A stretch of DNA of 10,026 nt from Sphingopyxis macrogoltabida (GCA_003241685.1 QFPJ01000066.1:1-10026), one strand, 5' to 3'; positions 1 to 7,191 are shown, numbered from the stretch's first letter. Translations and numbers: made by a program. The notes: generated from the letters alone by a model not told the origin.

Positions 1-2349
1 ACCATTCAGGTCACGGAAAATCCGGTGATCAACCGCGTGATTCTGGAAGGCAACAAGCGCCTGAAGGAAGACAAGATCCGGCCCGAAATCAAGCTGTCGC
101 CGCGCCAGATCTACACCCGTTCGAAAGTGCGCGCCGACGTCGCCCGCATCATCGAACTGTACAAGCGGCAGGGCCGCTTCGCCGCGACCGTCGAACCCAA
201 GATGGTGTCGCTCGACCAGAACCGCGTCGACGTGGTGTTCGAAATCAACGAAGGGCCGAAATCCAAGGTCCGCCAGATCAACATCATCGGCAACGAAAAA
301 TTCAGCGACGGCGACCTGAAGGACGAGATGGCGACGAAGGAGACGGGTCTGCTGACCATCCTGTCGTCGAACACCAGCTATGATCCCGATCGCCTGGCCT
401 ATGACCAGCAGAAGCTGCGCCTTTTCTATCTGCAGAACGGCTATGCCGATTTCCGCGTCATTTCGGCGGTCGCGGAACTGACCAGCAACAAGCAGGACTT
501 CATCATCACCTATGTGGTGGAAGAGGGCGAGCGCTACAAGTTCGCCGATGTGAACGTCGAAAGCCAGCTGCGCGATTTTCAGCCCGAAACGCTGCGCACG
601 CTGCTGCCGATGAAGACGGGCGACTGGTATGACGCCAAGCTGGTCGAAGATACGGTCGAAAGCCTGAGCGAGACCGCCGGCCTGTTCGGCTATGCCTTTG
701 CCGACATCAATCCCGAATTCCGCCGCGACGCCGAAAACCGGACGATGTCGATCACCTTCAACGTCGCGGAAAGCCCGCGCACTTATGTGGAGCGCATCGA
801 CGTCAACGGCAACACGCTGACCCACGACAAGGTGGTGCGCCGCGAGTTCCGCCTGAACGAAGGCGACGCGTTCAACAGCTTCGGCGTCAAGCGCACCGAA
901 AACCGCATCAACAGCCTTGGCTATTTCCAGGAAAATCTGGAGATCGAGCGGAAGGAGGGCAGCGCCCCCGACCGCATCATTCTGGAAACCAATGTCGAGG
1001 AAAAGCCGACCGGCGAACTGTCGCTGTCGGCGGGTTTCTCGTCGATCGAGAATTTCCTGCTCCAGGGATCGATCCGCCAGCGCAACTTCCGCGGCCTCGG
1101 CCAGCAGCTTCAGGCATCGGTCAATTATTCCAGCTATTCGAAATCGGTCGAACTGGGGTTCACCGAACCCTATCTGTTCGATCGCAACATCTCGATCGGC
1201 GGCAGCGTCTATCGCCGCGACCTCAATTCCTTCAACTTCATCAACAATGACCGCCGCACGACCTTTGAACAGTCGACGACGGGTTTCCAGATCAACGCCG
1301 GCGTACCGCTCAACGAATTCCTGTCGCTGTTCACGCGCTACAGCCTGAATTTCGATGACGTGTCGCTCGACCGCAATCTCTATTTCTTCGGCGATCAGTG
1401 CGATCCGCTGGTCGCGGGGCGCTATTTGTGCGACGCGATCGGCAAGCGGACGACGTCGCTGATCGGCTATACGCTGTCCTATGACACGCGCGACAACCGG
1501 CTGCGCCCGACGCGCGGGCATTCGCTGTCGTTCGGACAGGATTTCGCCGGCCTCGGCGGCAGCGTCAAATATGTCCGCTCGCGCGCATCGGCCAGCAAGC
1601 ATTTCAATCTGGGCAGCCGCTTCATCCTGAACGTGTCGGGCGAGGGCGGCTATATCTATCCGTTCGGCGGACGGCCGACCCCGACCAGCGACAAGGTCCG
1701 CCTGACCGACCGCTTCTTCCTGGGCGAACCGCAGATGCGCGGGTTCGACATTCGCGGTGTCGGTCCGCGCGTGATCCGTTTCGGAAGCGTCGATCTGACC
1801 GATCCGGCGAATCCGATCCTCGATACCAGCCTCCAAAACCGCAATTCGCGCATCGACGACGCGCTGGGCGGGCGCGCTTATTATCAGGGGCGGATCGAAC
1901 TCGATCTGCCGCTGGGCACCGGCGCGCGCGAACTGGGCCTGCGCCCGTCGATCTTCCTCGATGTCGGGTCGGTGTTCAGCGTAAGGCGGCCCGAACTGAC
2001 GACCCTGGCGGACTTCCGCGAGACTGATCCGACGGCGCCCGGCTTTGGCCTGACGAAGTATCTCTGCCGCAATGCGACGACGGGAACCTCGCAGTTCGCC
2101 AGTGAAACGCTGAACTCCGACGGCTCGTCGAGCGGGCAATATACCACCTGTCCCGACGGCTTCTCCGCGCTCGCGCCGTTCGAGGAACGCTTTTATGGCG
2201 ACACCTGGAAACCCCGCGTGTCGATCGGTGCCGGCGTGAACTGGAACTCCCCCTTCGGTCCCTTCCGGATCGACTTCGCCTATGCCCTCCGCAAAGAAGA
2301 GGGTGACGATACCAAACGCTTCTCATTCAATGTAGGAACCCAATTCTGA
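1..2349 (+). CDS. bamA: Outer membrane protein assembly factor BamA, 5' end missing
   Basis: BamA is the beta-barrel core of the BAM complex, which folds and inserts outer membrane proteins. The reading frame is open from base 1 (first residues TIQVTENPVINRV), so the gene starts before the window; signal peptide and most of POTRA1 are missing, 782 residues remain. Numbering from base 1, POTRA2-5 occupy about residues 9-325 (typical starts such as LEGNKRLKEDK and IDVNGNTLT), followed by the barrel from about 326. Visible family marks are TEPYLFD on an early strand, MRGF at 579-582 (the VRGF/Y motif of loop 6) and a C-terminal FSFNVGTQF, a classic beta-signal ending in Phe. Odd: a long insert between the last strands (about 670-730) and two cysteine pairs (467/477, 689/717) in predicted surface loops. 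The stop overlaps the ompH start (TGATG), so the two are translationally coupled. Family call is secure; domain borders are estimates. Confidence 0.97.
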   Translation, partial: TIQVTENPVINRVILEGNKRLKEDKIRPEIKLSPRQIYTRSKVRADVARIIELYKRQGRFAATVEPKMVSLDQNRVDVVFEINEGPKSKVRQINIIGNEKFSDGDLKDEMATKETGLLTILSSNTSYDPDRLAYDQQKLRLFYLQNGYADFRVISAVAELTSNKQDFIITYVVEEGERYKFADVNVESQLRDFQPETLRTLLPMKTGDWYDAKLVEDTVESLSETAGLFGYAFADINPEFRRDAENRTMSITFNVAESPRTYVERIDVNGNTLTHDKVVRREFRLNEGDAFNSFGVKRTENRINSLGYFQENLEIERKEGSAPDRIILETNVEEKPTGELSLSAGFSSIENFLLQGSIRQRNFRGLGQQLQASVNYSSYSKSVELGFTEPYLFDRNISIGGSVYRRDLNSFNFINNDRRTTFEQSTTGFQINAGVPLNEFLSLFTRYSLNFDDVSLDRNLYFFGDQCDPLVAGRYLCDAIGKRTTSLIGYTLSYDTRDNRLRPTRGHSLSFGQDFAGLGGSVKYVRSRASASKHFNLGSRFILNVSGEGGYIYPFGGRPTPTSDKVRLTDRFFLGEPQMRGFDIRGVGPRVIRFGSVDLTDPANPILDTSLQNRNSRIDDALGGRAYYQGRIELDLPLGTGARELGLRPSIFLDVGSVFSVRRPELTTLADFRETDPTAPGFGLTKYLCRNATTGTSQFASETLNSDGSSSGQYTTCPDGFSALAPFEERFYGDTWKPRVSIGAGVNWNSPFGPFRIDFAYALRKEEGDDTKRFSFNVGTQF

Positions 2350-3044
2350 TGAAGAAAATTCTCACCGCCTCGGCGCTGGCGATCGCCACGCTGTCGGTTT
2401 CGCCCATCCTGTCGGCCCCCGCCATCGCGCAGGCGAAGGCGATCGCCGTCGCCGACGTTCGCGTCGCCGCCGCGCGTTCGAACGCCTTCACCACCGCGAC
2501 CCAGCAGATCGAAACGACCTACAAGGCGCAGATCGATCAGCAGCAATCGCGCGGCCAGACGCTGCAGGCCGAAATGAACGTCCTGATCGCCAAATATAAT
2601 GAAGAGGCGAAAAAGACGCCGCAGAACCAGGCCGCGCTTCAGGCGGCGGCAAAGGCTGTCCAGGACAAGCGCCAGGCCGCGAATGCCGAAATTTCGCGTA
2701 TCGGCGCGCCGGTCGATCTCGCCATCGCCTATGTCGAGGACCAGATCAGCGTTCGCATGAACGAGGCGATCCGCGCCGCGATGACCGCGCGCAAGATCGA
2801 CTTGCTGCTCAATCCCGACGCCGTTCTGGCGCGCGAAAATAATGTCGACATCACCGATGCGGTGGTGGCCGAACTGAACAAGATTCTGCCGAACGTGTCG
2901 ATCACGCCGCCGGCCGGCTATGAACCGGGCCAGCTCGTGCAGCAGCGCAATCAGCAGGCGATGGAAGCGGCGCGCGCCGCGCAGGGCGGTGCCGCGGCTC
3001 CCGCAGCGCCCGCGCCGACCGGCACCCAGCCGACCACGCGCTAA
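2349..3044 (+). CDS. ompH: OmpH/Skp-like periplasmic chaperone
   Basis: Skp/OmpH proteins are periplasmic holdases that keep unfolded outer membrane proteins soluble on the way to BamA. The 231-residue product has a Sec signal peptide (Lys-Lys, hydrophobic stretch 4-25, AQA at 27-29 as the likely signal peptidase I site). The mature start AIAVADVRVAAARS is the short beta strand typical of the family, followed by a long Gln/Ala/Lys-rich region (about 50-145) that reads as the coiled-coil tentacles, then the core-closing strand with IDLLLNPDAVL at 150-160. It is longer than E. coli Skp because of an Ala/Pro/Gln-rich tail (186-231) that is probably disordered. The ATG overlaps the bamA stop by one base; AGGA at 2334-2337 inside bamA is a possible Shine-Dalgarno. 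Placement right behind bamA supports the role. Confidence 0.92.
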   Translation: MKKILTASALAIATLSVSPILSAPAIAQAKAIAVADVRVAAARSNAFTTATQQIETTYKAQIDQQQSRGQTLQAEMNVLIAKYNEEAKKTPQNQAALQAAAKAVQDKRQAANAEISRIGAPVDLAIAYVEDQISVRMNEAIRAAMTARKIDLLLNPDAVLARENNVDITDAVVAELNKILPNVSITPPAGYEPGQLVQQRNQQAMEAARAAQGGAAAPAAPAPTGTQPTTR

Positions 3045-3049
3045 AAGCC

Positions 3050-3541
3050 ATGGCGGACGGGGAAAGCGCGGGCGCGGGTGGAGACGGGGCGCTCGGTTCG
3101 GCGGATATCCGCCGGATTCTCGGCCTCCTGCCGCATCGTTATCCGATGCTGCTCGTCGACCGGGTGGTGTCGATGTCGAAAGACAGCTCGATCCACGCGG
3201 TCAAGGCGGTGACGATGAACGAGCCCTTTTTCCAAGGGCATTTCCCCGGCCGGCCGATCATGCCCGGCGTCCTCATCGTCGAGGCGCTGGCGCAGGCCGG
3301 CGGCGTATTGGCGATCGAATCGCTTGGTCTCGCGGGTTCGGGCAAGCTGGTCTATTTCATGGGCATCGACGGGGTAAAGTTCCGCAAGCCCGTGGAGCCG
3401 GGGCATTTGCTCGACCTGCACGTCACCATCCTTCAGGCGAAGCGGACCATCTGCAAGTTCGAAGGGCGGGCGATGCTGGACGGGCAACTGGCGACCGAAT
3501 GCCAGTTCACCGCGATGATCGCCGATCCGCCCGCCGACTGA
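3050..3541 (+). CDS. fabZ: 3-hydroxyacyl-[acyl-carrier-protein] dehydratase FabZ
   Basis: FabZ dehydrates 3-hydroxyacyl-ACP to trans-2-enoyl-ACP in type II fatty acid elongation, in the cytoplasm. The 163-residue protein has the hotdog-fold hallmarks: LLPHRYPMLLVDRV at 26-39, the central helix motif GHFPGRPIMPGVLIVEALAQ with catalytic His64 and Glu78, and the later KFRKPVEPG segment. About 15 extra Gly/Ala/Ser-rich residues precede the usual N-terminus; no in-frame start lies nearer the domain, so the ATG is kept. It begins 5 bases after the ompH stop with no clear Shine-Dalgarno, which suggests coupled translation from ompH. In most Proteobacteria lpxD and lpxA sit on either side of fabZ; here both are absent. 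Confidence 0.96.
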   Translation: MADGESAGAGGDGALGSADIRRILGLLPHRYPMLLVDRVVSMSKDSSIHAVKAVTMNEPFFQGHFPGRPIMPGVLIVEALAQAGGVLAIESLGLAGSGKLVYFMGIDGVKFRKPVEPGHLLDLHVTILQAKRTICKFEGRAMLDGQLATECQFTAMIADPPAD

Positions 3542-3619
3542 GCCGAACCGTCCCGCATCGTCGCCCCGGAACAGCTCCGGCGTGACAAGGGGGAGGGGAG
3601 GTGTTGCAATTTGCGCCGT

Positions 3620-3704
3620 TCCCCATTAGGGGACGCCGCTTCGCGGGCCCTGTGACGGGGACAGCATCGACTCAGTCGCTGGTCGGAAACCAGCGGCACA
3701 GGAG
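3620..3704 (+). promoter_or_regulatory. Structured rpmE leader with hairpin next to the ribosome binding site
   Basis: The 169 bases between fabZ and rpmE hold a run of inverted repeats. They are TCCCC/GGGGA around ATTA (3620-3633), CCGC/GCGG (3636-3646), CTGT/ACAG (3650-3664) and a strong 9-pair stem (3675-3683 with 3689-3697, one G-U pair, loop CGGAA). The last stem ends three bases before AGGAG (3700-3704), which is 6 bases from the rpmE ATG. Leaders controlling bL31 synthesis are known in other bacterial groups, so an autogenous or translational switch is a reasonable inference, but no known motif is recognised. No convincing promoter could be picked out. The pairing is seen directly; the function is inferred. 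Confidence 0.45.
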
Positions 3705-3710
3705 CTAGAC

Positions 3711-3938
3711 ATGAAAAAAGACACGCACCCCGATTATCACATGATCACGGTCAAGATGACCGACGGCACCGAATATCAGACGCGCTCGACCTGGGGCAGC
3801 GAAGGCGACGTGATGACGCTGGAAATCGATCCGACCGCGCACCCGGCCTGGACCGGCGGCAACCAGCGCCTGCTCGACGCGGGCGGCCAGGTCGCGAAGT
3901 TCAACAAGCGTTTCGGCGGTCTGACCCTCAAGCGTTGA
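3711..3938 (+). CDS. rpmE: 50S ribosomal protein bL31
   Basis: bL31 belongs to the large ribosomal subunit and forms part of the B1b bridge to the small subunit. The 75-residue product matches the alphaproteobacterial form along its length: HPDYHMITVKMTDGTEY, TRSTWGSEG, IDPTAHPAWTGG and the C-terminal KFNKRFGGL. It contains no cysteine, so it is the zinc-free type without the CxxC pair. The start is fixed by AGGAG at 3700-3704 and by the homologous N-terminus. It lies downstream of fabZ but is separated by a structured 169-base leader, so it may have its own promoter. It converges with glpK, with only 33 bases between the stops. Confidence 0.97.
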   Translation: MKKDTHPDYHMITVKMTDGTEYQTRSTWGSEGDVMTLEIDPTAHPAWTGGNQRLLDAGGQVAKFNKRFGGLTLKR

Positions 3939-3946
3939 TGGGCACG

Positions 3947-3966
3947 GCCCCCGCGATGGCGGGGGC
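3947..3966. terminator. Shared GC hairpin between convergent rpmE and glpK
   Basis: A perfect 8-pair inverted repeat, GCCCCCGC and GCGGGGGC around the loop GATG, fills the 33-base gap between the rpmE and glpK stop codons. It is 8 bases after the rpmE stop and 5 bases after the glpK stop. Neither strand carries a T-run after the stem, so it is not a textbook intrinsic terminator; it could still end or stabilise both transcripts, as GC hairpins between convergent genes often do. Confidence 0.55.
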
Positions 3967-3971
3967 GGCGA

Positions 3972-5444
3972 TCATGCCAAAACTTTTGCAAGCGCGCTTT
4001 GCCAGCCGGCAAGGCGCGTTTTGCGTTTCTGTTCGGTCAGCGCGGGGGTGAAGCGCGTGGCGGTGCCGCGCATCGCCTTTGCCGCGCTGGCAAGGTCGGG
4101 ATAAAGGCCGGCCCCCGCCGCCGCGAGCATCGCGGCGCCCAGCGCGGTGCTTTCGACGAAGCCCGGCCGTTCGACGACCAGGTCGAGCATATCGGCCAGA
4201 TCCTGCGCCATCCAGTCGTTCGCGGCCATGCCGCCATCGATGCGTAATTCCGCCCAGTCGACCCCGTCGGCGGCGAAGGCCGATTTCAGATCATGCGCCT
4301 GATAGGCCTGCGCTTCCAGGGCCGCGCGCGCGACATGCGCCTTGCCGCTGGCGAAGCTCAGTCCCGACAGCGCGGCGAGCGCATCGGGCCGCCAGTGCGG
4401 CGCGCCAAGTCCGGCGAGCGCGGGCACCAGATAGACGCCGCCATTGTCCTCGACCGACCGCGCGAGCCCCTCGCTCTCGCCCGCGCTGGCGAGCAGTCCC
4501 AGCCCGTCGCGCAGCCATTGGATCAGGCTGCCGGCGACGAACACCGATCCCTCGAGCGCATAGGAACGGTCGTCTCCCTCCTGCACCAGCACCGTCGCGA
4601 GCAGGCGGTTATCCGATTGTGGCCGCACCGGGCCGCTGGCCGACAGGATGAAGGCGCCGGTGCCGAAGGTTGCCTTGGTCTGCCCCGGCGACAGGCACGC
4701 CTGCCCGACCGTCGCTGCCTGCTGGTCGCCCACCATGCCGCAGATGCGGATCGCGCCGCCGAACAATTCGGGGTCGGTGCTGCCCACCGTGTCGGTGCAG
4801 CCGCTGATTTCGGGGAGGAGCGCCTGCGGCACGCCGAGCAGATCGCACAGTCCGGCGTCCCAGCCGCCCCTGCCGTTGATGTCCATCAACATCGTGCGGG
4901 ACGCATTGGTCGCGTCGCTGACGTGGACGCCGCCGGTCAGGCGATAGACCAGATAGGATTCGATCGTTCCGACCGCCAGCCGGTCGCCCGCTTCGCGAAG
5001 CTGCGGCCAGTGTTTCAGCGCCCAGCTGATCTTGCTCCCCGAAAAATAGGGATCGAGCAGCAGGCCGCTGGTGGCCTGTACAGTCGGTTCATGCCCCGCT
5101 TCCTTCAGCGCGGCGCAGTCGGCGGCGGTTCGCCGGTCCTGCCACACGATGGCGGGGGCCAGCGGTTCGCCCGTCCGGCGATCCCAGAACACAATGGTTT
5201 CGCGCTGGTTGGTGATGCCGATGGCTGCGATCCGGTCGGCACCCCCGGCTTTGCGGATCATGTCGCGGGTGCAGGCGAGCGTGGCGGTCCAGATTTCGGC
5301 GGCATCATGTTCGACGAGGCCGGGGCCGGGATAATGTTGGCGAAATTCGCGCTGCGCGCTGCCCATCGGGGTGCCGTCCGCGGCGAACAACATGGTGCGG
5401 GTGGAGGTGGTGCCTTCGTCGATGACGATGATCTTTTCGGTCAT
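3972..5444 (-). CDS. glpK: Glycerol kinase
   Basis: GlpK phosphorylates glycerol with ATP to sn-glycerol 3-phosphate, the entry step of glycerol catabolism, in the cytoplasm. The ATG at 5444 gives 490 residues, close to the family norm of about 500, with AGGAG 6 bases upstream; a longer frame back to 5549 has no support. FGGY-kinase features are intact: DEGTTSTR at 9-16 (phosphate loop; Glu at the position usually Gln), glycerol-binding Arg81-Glu82 in NQRE, Trp101, Tyr133 in DPYFSGSK, catalytic Asp240 in GDQQ, FGTG at 260-263, and DGGMAANDWMAQ near the adenine site. The segment APHWRPDALAALSGLS differs from the usual APYWDPYARG form. No glpF, glpD or glpR is next to it. Its leader would fold over the start site. 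Function is secure; substrate preference within sugar/polyol kinases is inferred from the conserved glycerol residues. Confidence 0.93.
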   Translation of the reverse strand: MTEKIIVIDEGTTSTRTMLFAADGTPMGSAQREFRQHYPGPGLVEHDAAEIWTATLACTRDMIRKAGGADRIAAIGITNQRETIVFWDRRTGEPLAPAIVWQDRRTAADCAALKEAGHEPTVQATSGLLLDPYFSGSKISWALKHWPQLREAGDRLAVGTIESYLVYRLTGGVHVSDATNASRTMLMDINGRGGWDAGLCDLLGVPQALLPEISGCTDTVGSTDPELFGGAIRICGMVGDQQAATVGQACLSPGQTKATFGTGAFILSASGPVRPQSDNRLLATVLVQEGDDRSYALEGSVFVAGSLIQWLRDGLGLLASAGESEGLARSVEDNGGVYLVPALAGLGAPHWRPDALAALSGLSFASGKAHVARAALEAQAYQAHDLKSAFAADGVDWAELRIDGGMAANDWMAQDLADMLDLVVERPGFVESTALGAAMLAAAGAGLYPDLASAAKAMRGTATRFTPALTEQKRKTRLAGWQSALAKVLA

Positions 5445-5504
5445 TGCTCGCTCCTCTCCCGTCGCCCTAGGCTCGTCGAAGCACGAACGGGGGAGGCGAG
5501 CAAT
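5443..5504 (-). promoter_or_regulatory. Hairpin covering the glpK ribosome binding site and start
   Basis: ATTGCTCGC (5443-5451 on the + strand) and GCGAGCAAT (5496-5504) form a perfect 9-base inverted repeat, extended inward with small bulges to CCCGT (5458-5462) and ACGGG (5487-5491). In the glpK mRNA the 3' arm contains the Shine-Dalgarno (5451-5455) and the first two bases of the AUG, so the stem of about 18 pairs would hide the start of translation. The 24-base loop can itself pair (TCGT with ACGA) and, on the + strand, reads CTCGTCGAAGCACGAACGG, resembling a palindromic repeat that I recall as common between genes in sphingomonads. The pairing is seen; control of glpK by it is inferred. 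Confidence 0.5.
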
Positions 5505-5671
5505 CCCAAGCCGCGTAATAATCTTGCAATTTCGCGCAAGCTCTGCCATATGCTGTTGCAGCGCAGCATGGCGGACTGGTCCGCCGCAACCACCGGCAGC
5601 GTGATTTTCCCGTCCGTTTCAGGCGCGGGACGAGCCGGACCGGCGCTTTGTCCTATTGAGGCACCCTTTCA
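5505..5671. promoter_or_regulatory. Divergent glpK/helicase control region with three tandem dyads
   Basis: This is the middle of the 310-base non-coding stretch between divergent glpK and the helicase. Three inverted repeats lie close together: CTTGC/GCAAG with 8 bases between (5523-5540), ATGCTG/CAGCAT with 8 between (5550-5569), and GGCGGAC/GTCCGCC with 2 between (5570-5585), the last a 16-base near-perfect palindrome typical in shape of a dimeric repressor operator. The TGC/GCA-rich dyads resemble sites bound by PhaR-type regulators, but this is only a likeness. No convincing -35/-10 pair was found for either gene; TATTAC at about 5521-5516 (- strand) is a weak -10 candidate. No coding signal is credible here. 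Confidence 0.35.
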
Positions 5672-5725
5672 CGCGGGTCGTTTCGAACCCGCGGCCGTGC
5701 GCCGTCCGTTCGATGCGAACGGGCG
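5672..5725 (+). promoter_or_regulatory. Two tandem hairpins in the helicase leader
   Basis: Two stable stems precede the helicase start. The first pairs CGCGGGT (5672-5678) with ACCCGCG (5687-5693) and can add two more pairs around a TTT loop with one bulged A. The second pairs 5703-5712 with 5716-5725 (10 pairs including one G-U, loop ATG). The second ends 29 bases before the ATG. No T-run follows either stem, so a terminator is unlikely. RNA helicase genes in several bacteria carry folded leaders through which the helicase or temperature tunes expression; that role here is inferred. Confidence 0.4.
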
Positions 5726-5754
5726 CTGTGCGCGTCGCCCATCGTGAGTATATT

Positions 5755-7143
5755 ATGACGACTTTCAACGACTTTGGCCTGCACGCCGACATCAATCGCG
5801 CGCTTGCCGCCAAGGATTATACCCAGCCGACGCCCATTCAGACGCAGGCGATCCCGCCGCTGATGAAGGGCCGCGATCTGTGCGGCATCGCCCAGACCGG
5901 CACCGGCAAGACGGCCGGCTTTTCGCTGCCCTCGATCCATCACCTGCTGACCTATCCGCATCGCGCCAATCCGCGCAGCTGCCGTATGCTGGTCCTTGCG
6001 CCGACGCGCGAACTCGCCGCGCAGATCGCGCAAAGCTGCCGCGACTATGGCCGCTTTACCAAGCTCAGCGTGACGACCGTGTTCGGCGGCGTGCCGGTCA
6101 ACAAGCAGATCCGCGATCTGTCGAAGGGCGTCGACATCCTGGTCGCCACGCCGGGCCGCCTGCTCGACCTGATCGACCAGCGCGCGCTGCGGCTCGACGA
6201 TGTCGAAATCTTCGTCCTCGACGAGGCCGATCAGATGATGGACATGGGCTTCATCCACGCGCTGCGCCGCATCGCCAAGCTGCTGCCGTCGCGCCGCCAG
6301 AACCTGTTCTTTTCGGCCACGATGCCCAAGGAAATCGCGCATCTCGCCGAACAGTTCCTGGAAGATCCGGTGACCGTGTCGGTCACACCGCAGGCGACAA
6401 CCGCCGAAAAAATCCGCCAGCGCGTAACCTTCGTCGAACAGAAGGAAAAGCAGGCGCTGCTGCATCATGTGCTGCGGACCGAGGAGATCGACCGCGCACT
6501 GATCTTTACCCGTACCAAGCATGGCGCCGACCGCGTCGTCCGCCACCTGAAAGGGGCGGGGATCGAAGCCTATGCGATCCACGGCAACAAGAGCCAGGCG
6601 CAGCGCACCACCGCGCTCCAGGCCTTTCGGTCGGGTCAGGTCCGCCTGCTCGTCGCGACCGACATCGCCGCGCGCGGCATCGACGTGTCGGGCGTCAGCC
6701 ATGTGATCAATTTCGAGATTCCGAACGTCCCCGAACAATATGTCCACCGCATCGGCCGCACGGCGCGCGCCGGGGCTGAGGGCGTCGCGATCAGTTTCGT
6801 CGCGCCGGACGAGAAGGCGTATCTGCGCGATATCGAGCGCGTGACGCGCACGCGCGCCGATGCGGACAAACTGCCCGACGGGTTCGTTGAGATGGTCCGC
6901 AACCTGCCCAAGCCGGCGGCGCCCCCGCGCGATACCGGCGGCAAGGGCCGCGATCCGCAGCGCCAGCGCGACGAGGCGAATGCTCGCAAGGGTGGCGGAG
7001 AGAAGCGCGGCGAGGGCGGTCATCGCGGTCCGCGCCGCGAAGCGGCCGCAGGCGACGGCGCGCAGCCGCAGCGCAAGCGCCGTTTCCGTCCGCGTCGCGG
7101 CGGTGTCGGTGCGCACAAGGCGGCGGTGACGCGCGTCGGTTGA
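5755..7143 (+). CDS. DEAD-box ATP-dependent RNA helicase, RhlE-like
   Basis: Unwinds or remodels RNA using ATP; family members act in ribosome assembly, mRNA decay and cold adaptation. The 462-residue protein has all the family motifs in order: Q motif with TQPTPIQTQAI at 23-33, motif I AQTGTGKT 46-53, Ia PTRELA 83-88, GG 111-112, Ib TPGR 132-135, II DEAD 156-159 followed by QMMDMGF as in RhlE, III SAT 187-189, IV IFTRTK 250-255, V ATDIAARGID 301-310, VI HRIGRTARAG 331-340. After about residue 385 comes a basic, Gly/Arg/Lys-rich disordered tail that probably binds RNA non-specifically. The ATG at 5755 is chosen because the Q-motif N-terminus MTTFNDFGL begins there; a TTG at 5656 would add 33 residues running through the hairpins. 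GTGAG 6 bases upstream is only a weak Shine-Dalgarno. RhlE over other subfamilies rests on motif flavour. Confidence 0.95.
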   Translation: MTTFNDFGLHADINRALAAKDYTQPTPIQTQAIPPLMKGRDLCGIAQTGTGKTAGFSLPSIHHLLTYPHRANPRSCRMLVLAPTRELAAQIAQSCRDYGRFTKLSVTTVFGGVPVNKQIRDLSKGVDILVATPGRLLDLIDQRALRLDDVEIFVLDEADQMMDMGFIHALRRIAKLLPSRRQNLFFSATMPKEIAHLAEQFLEDPVTVSVTPQATTAEKIRQRVTFVEQKEKQALLHHVLRTEEIDRALIFTRTKHGADRVVRHLKGAGIEAYAIHGNKSQAQRTTALQAFRSGQVRLLVATDIAARGIDVSGVSHVINFEIPNVPEQYVHRIGRTARAGAEGVAISFVAPDEKAYLRDIERVTRTRADADKLPDGFVEMVRNLPKPAAPPRDTGGKGRDPQRQRDEANARKGGGEKRGEGGHRGPRREAAAGDGAQPQRKRRFRPRRGGVGAHKAAVTRVG

Positions 7144-7191
7144 CGCCCGCCGTCCGCGCGCTAGGGTTCGCCCGCGGGTCTGGGAGGCGAG

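Noticed and set aside
3566..3580. CCGGA/TCCGG hairpin 24 bases after fabZ as a terminator
   Set aside because: Only 5 pairs and no T-run; expected often by chance at this GC content.
3711..3938. bL31 that has lost its zinc site
   Set aside because: Absence of cysteines is normal for alphaproteobacterial bL31, not a loss peculiar to this gene.
5445..5549. N-terminal extension of glpK by 35 residues
   Set aside because: The good Shine-Dalgarno and the conserved kinase N-terminus both fix the start at 5444; the extension would translate the hairpin.
4293..5747. A 484-codon open frame on the + strand opposite glpK
   Set aside because: It is the antisense shadow of glpK; the translation is low in complexity and has no recognisable motif.
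5568..5747. A possible 59-residue leader peptide (MADWSAATTG...) ending 7 bases before the helicase start
   Set aside because: No Shine-Dalgarno, the frame runs through three inverted repeats, and codon choice is not clearly coding. Coupling to the helicase cannot be excluded but is not supported.
5749..5754. TATATT as a -10 element for the helicase
   Set aside because: It abuts the start codon, so a transcript from it would begin inside the gene.
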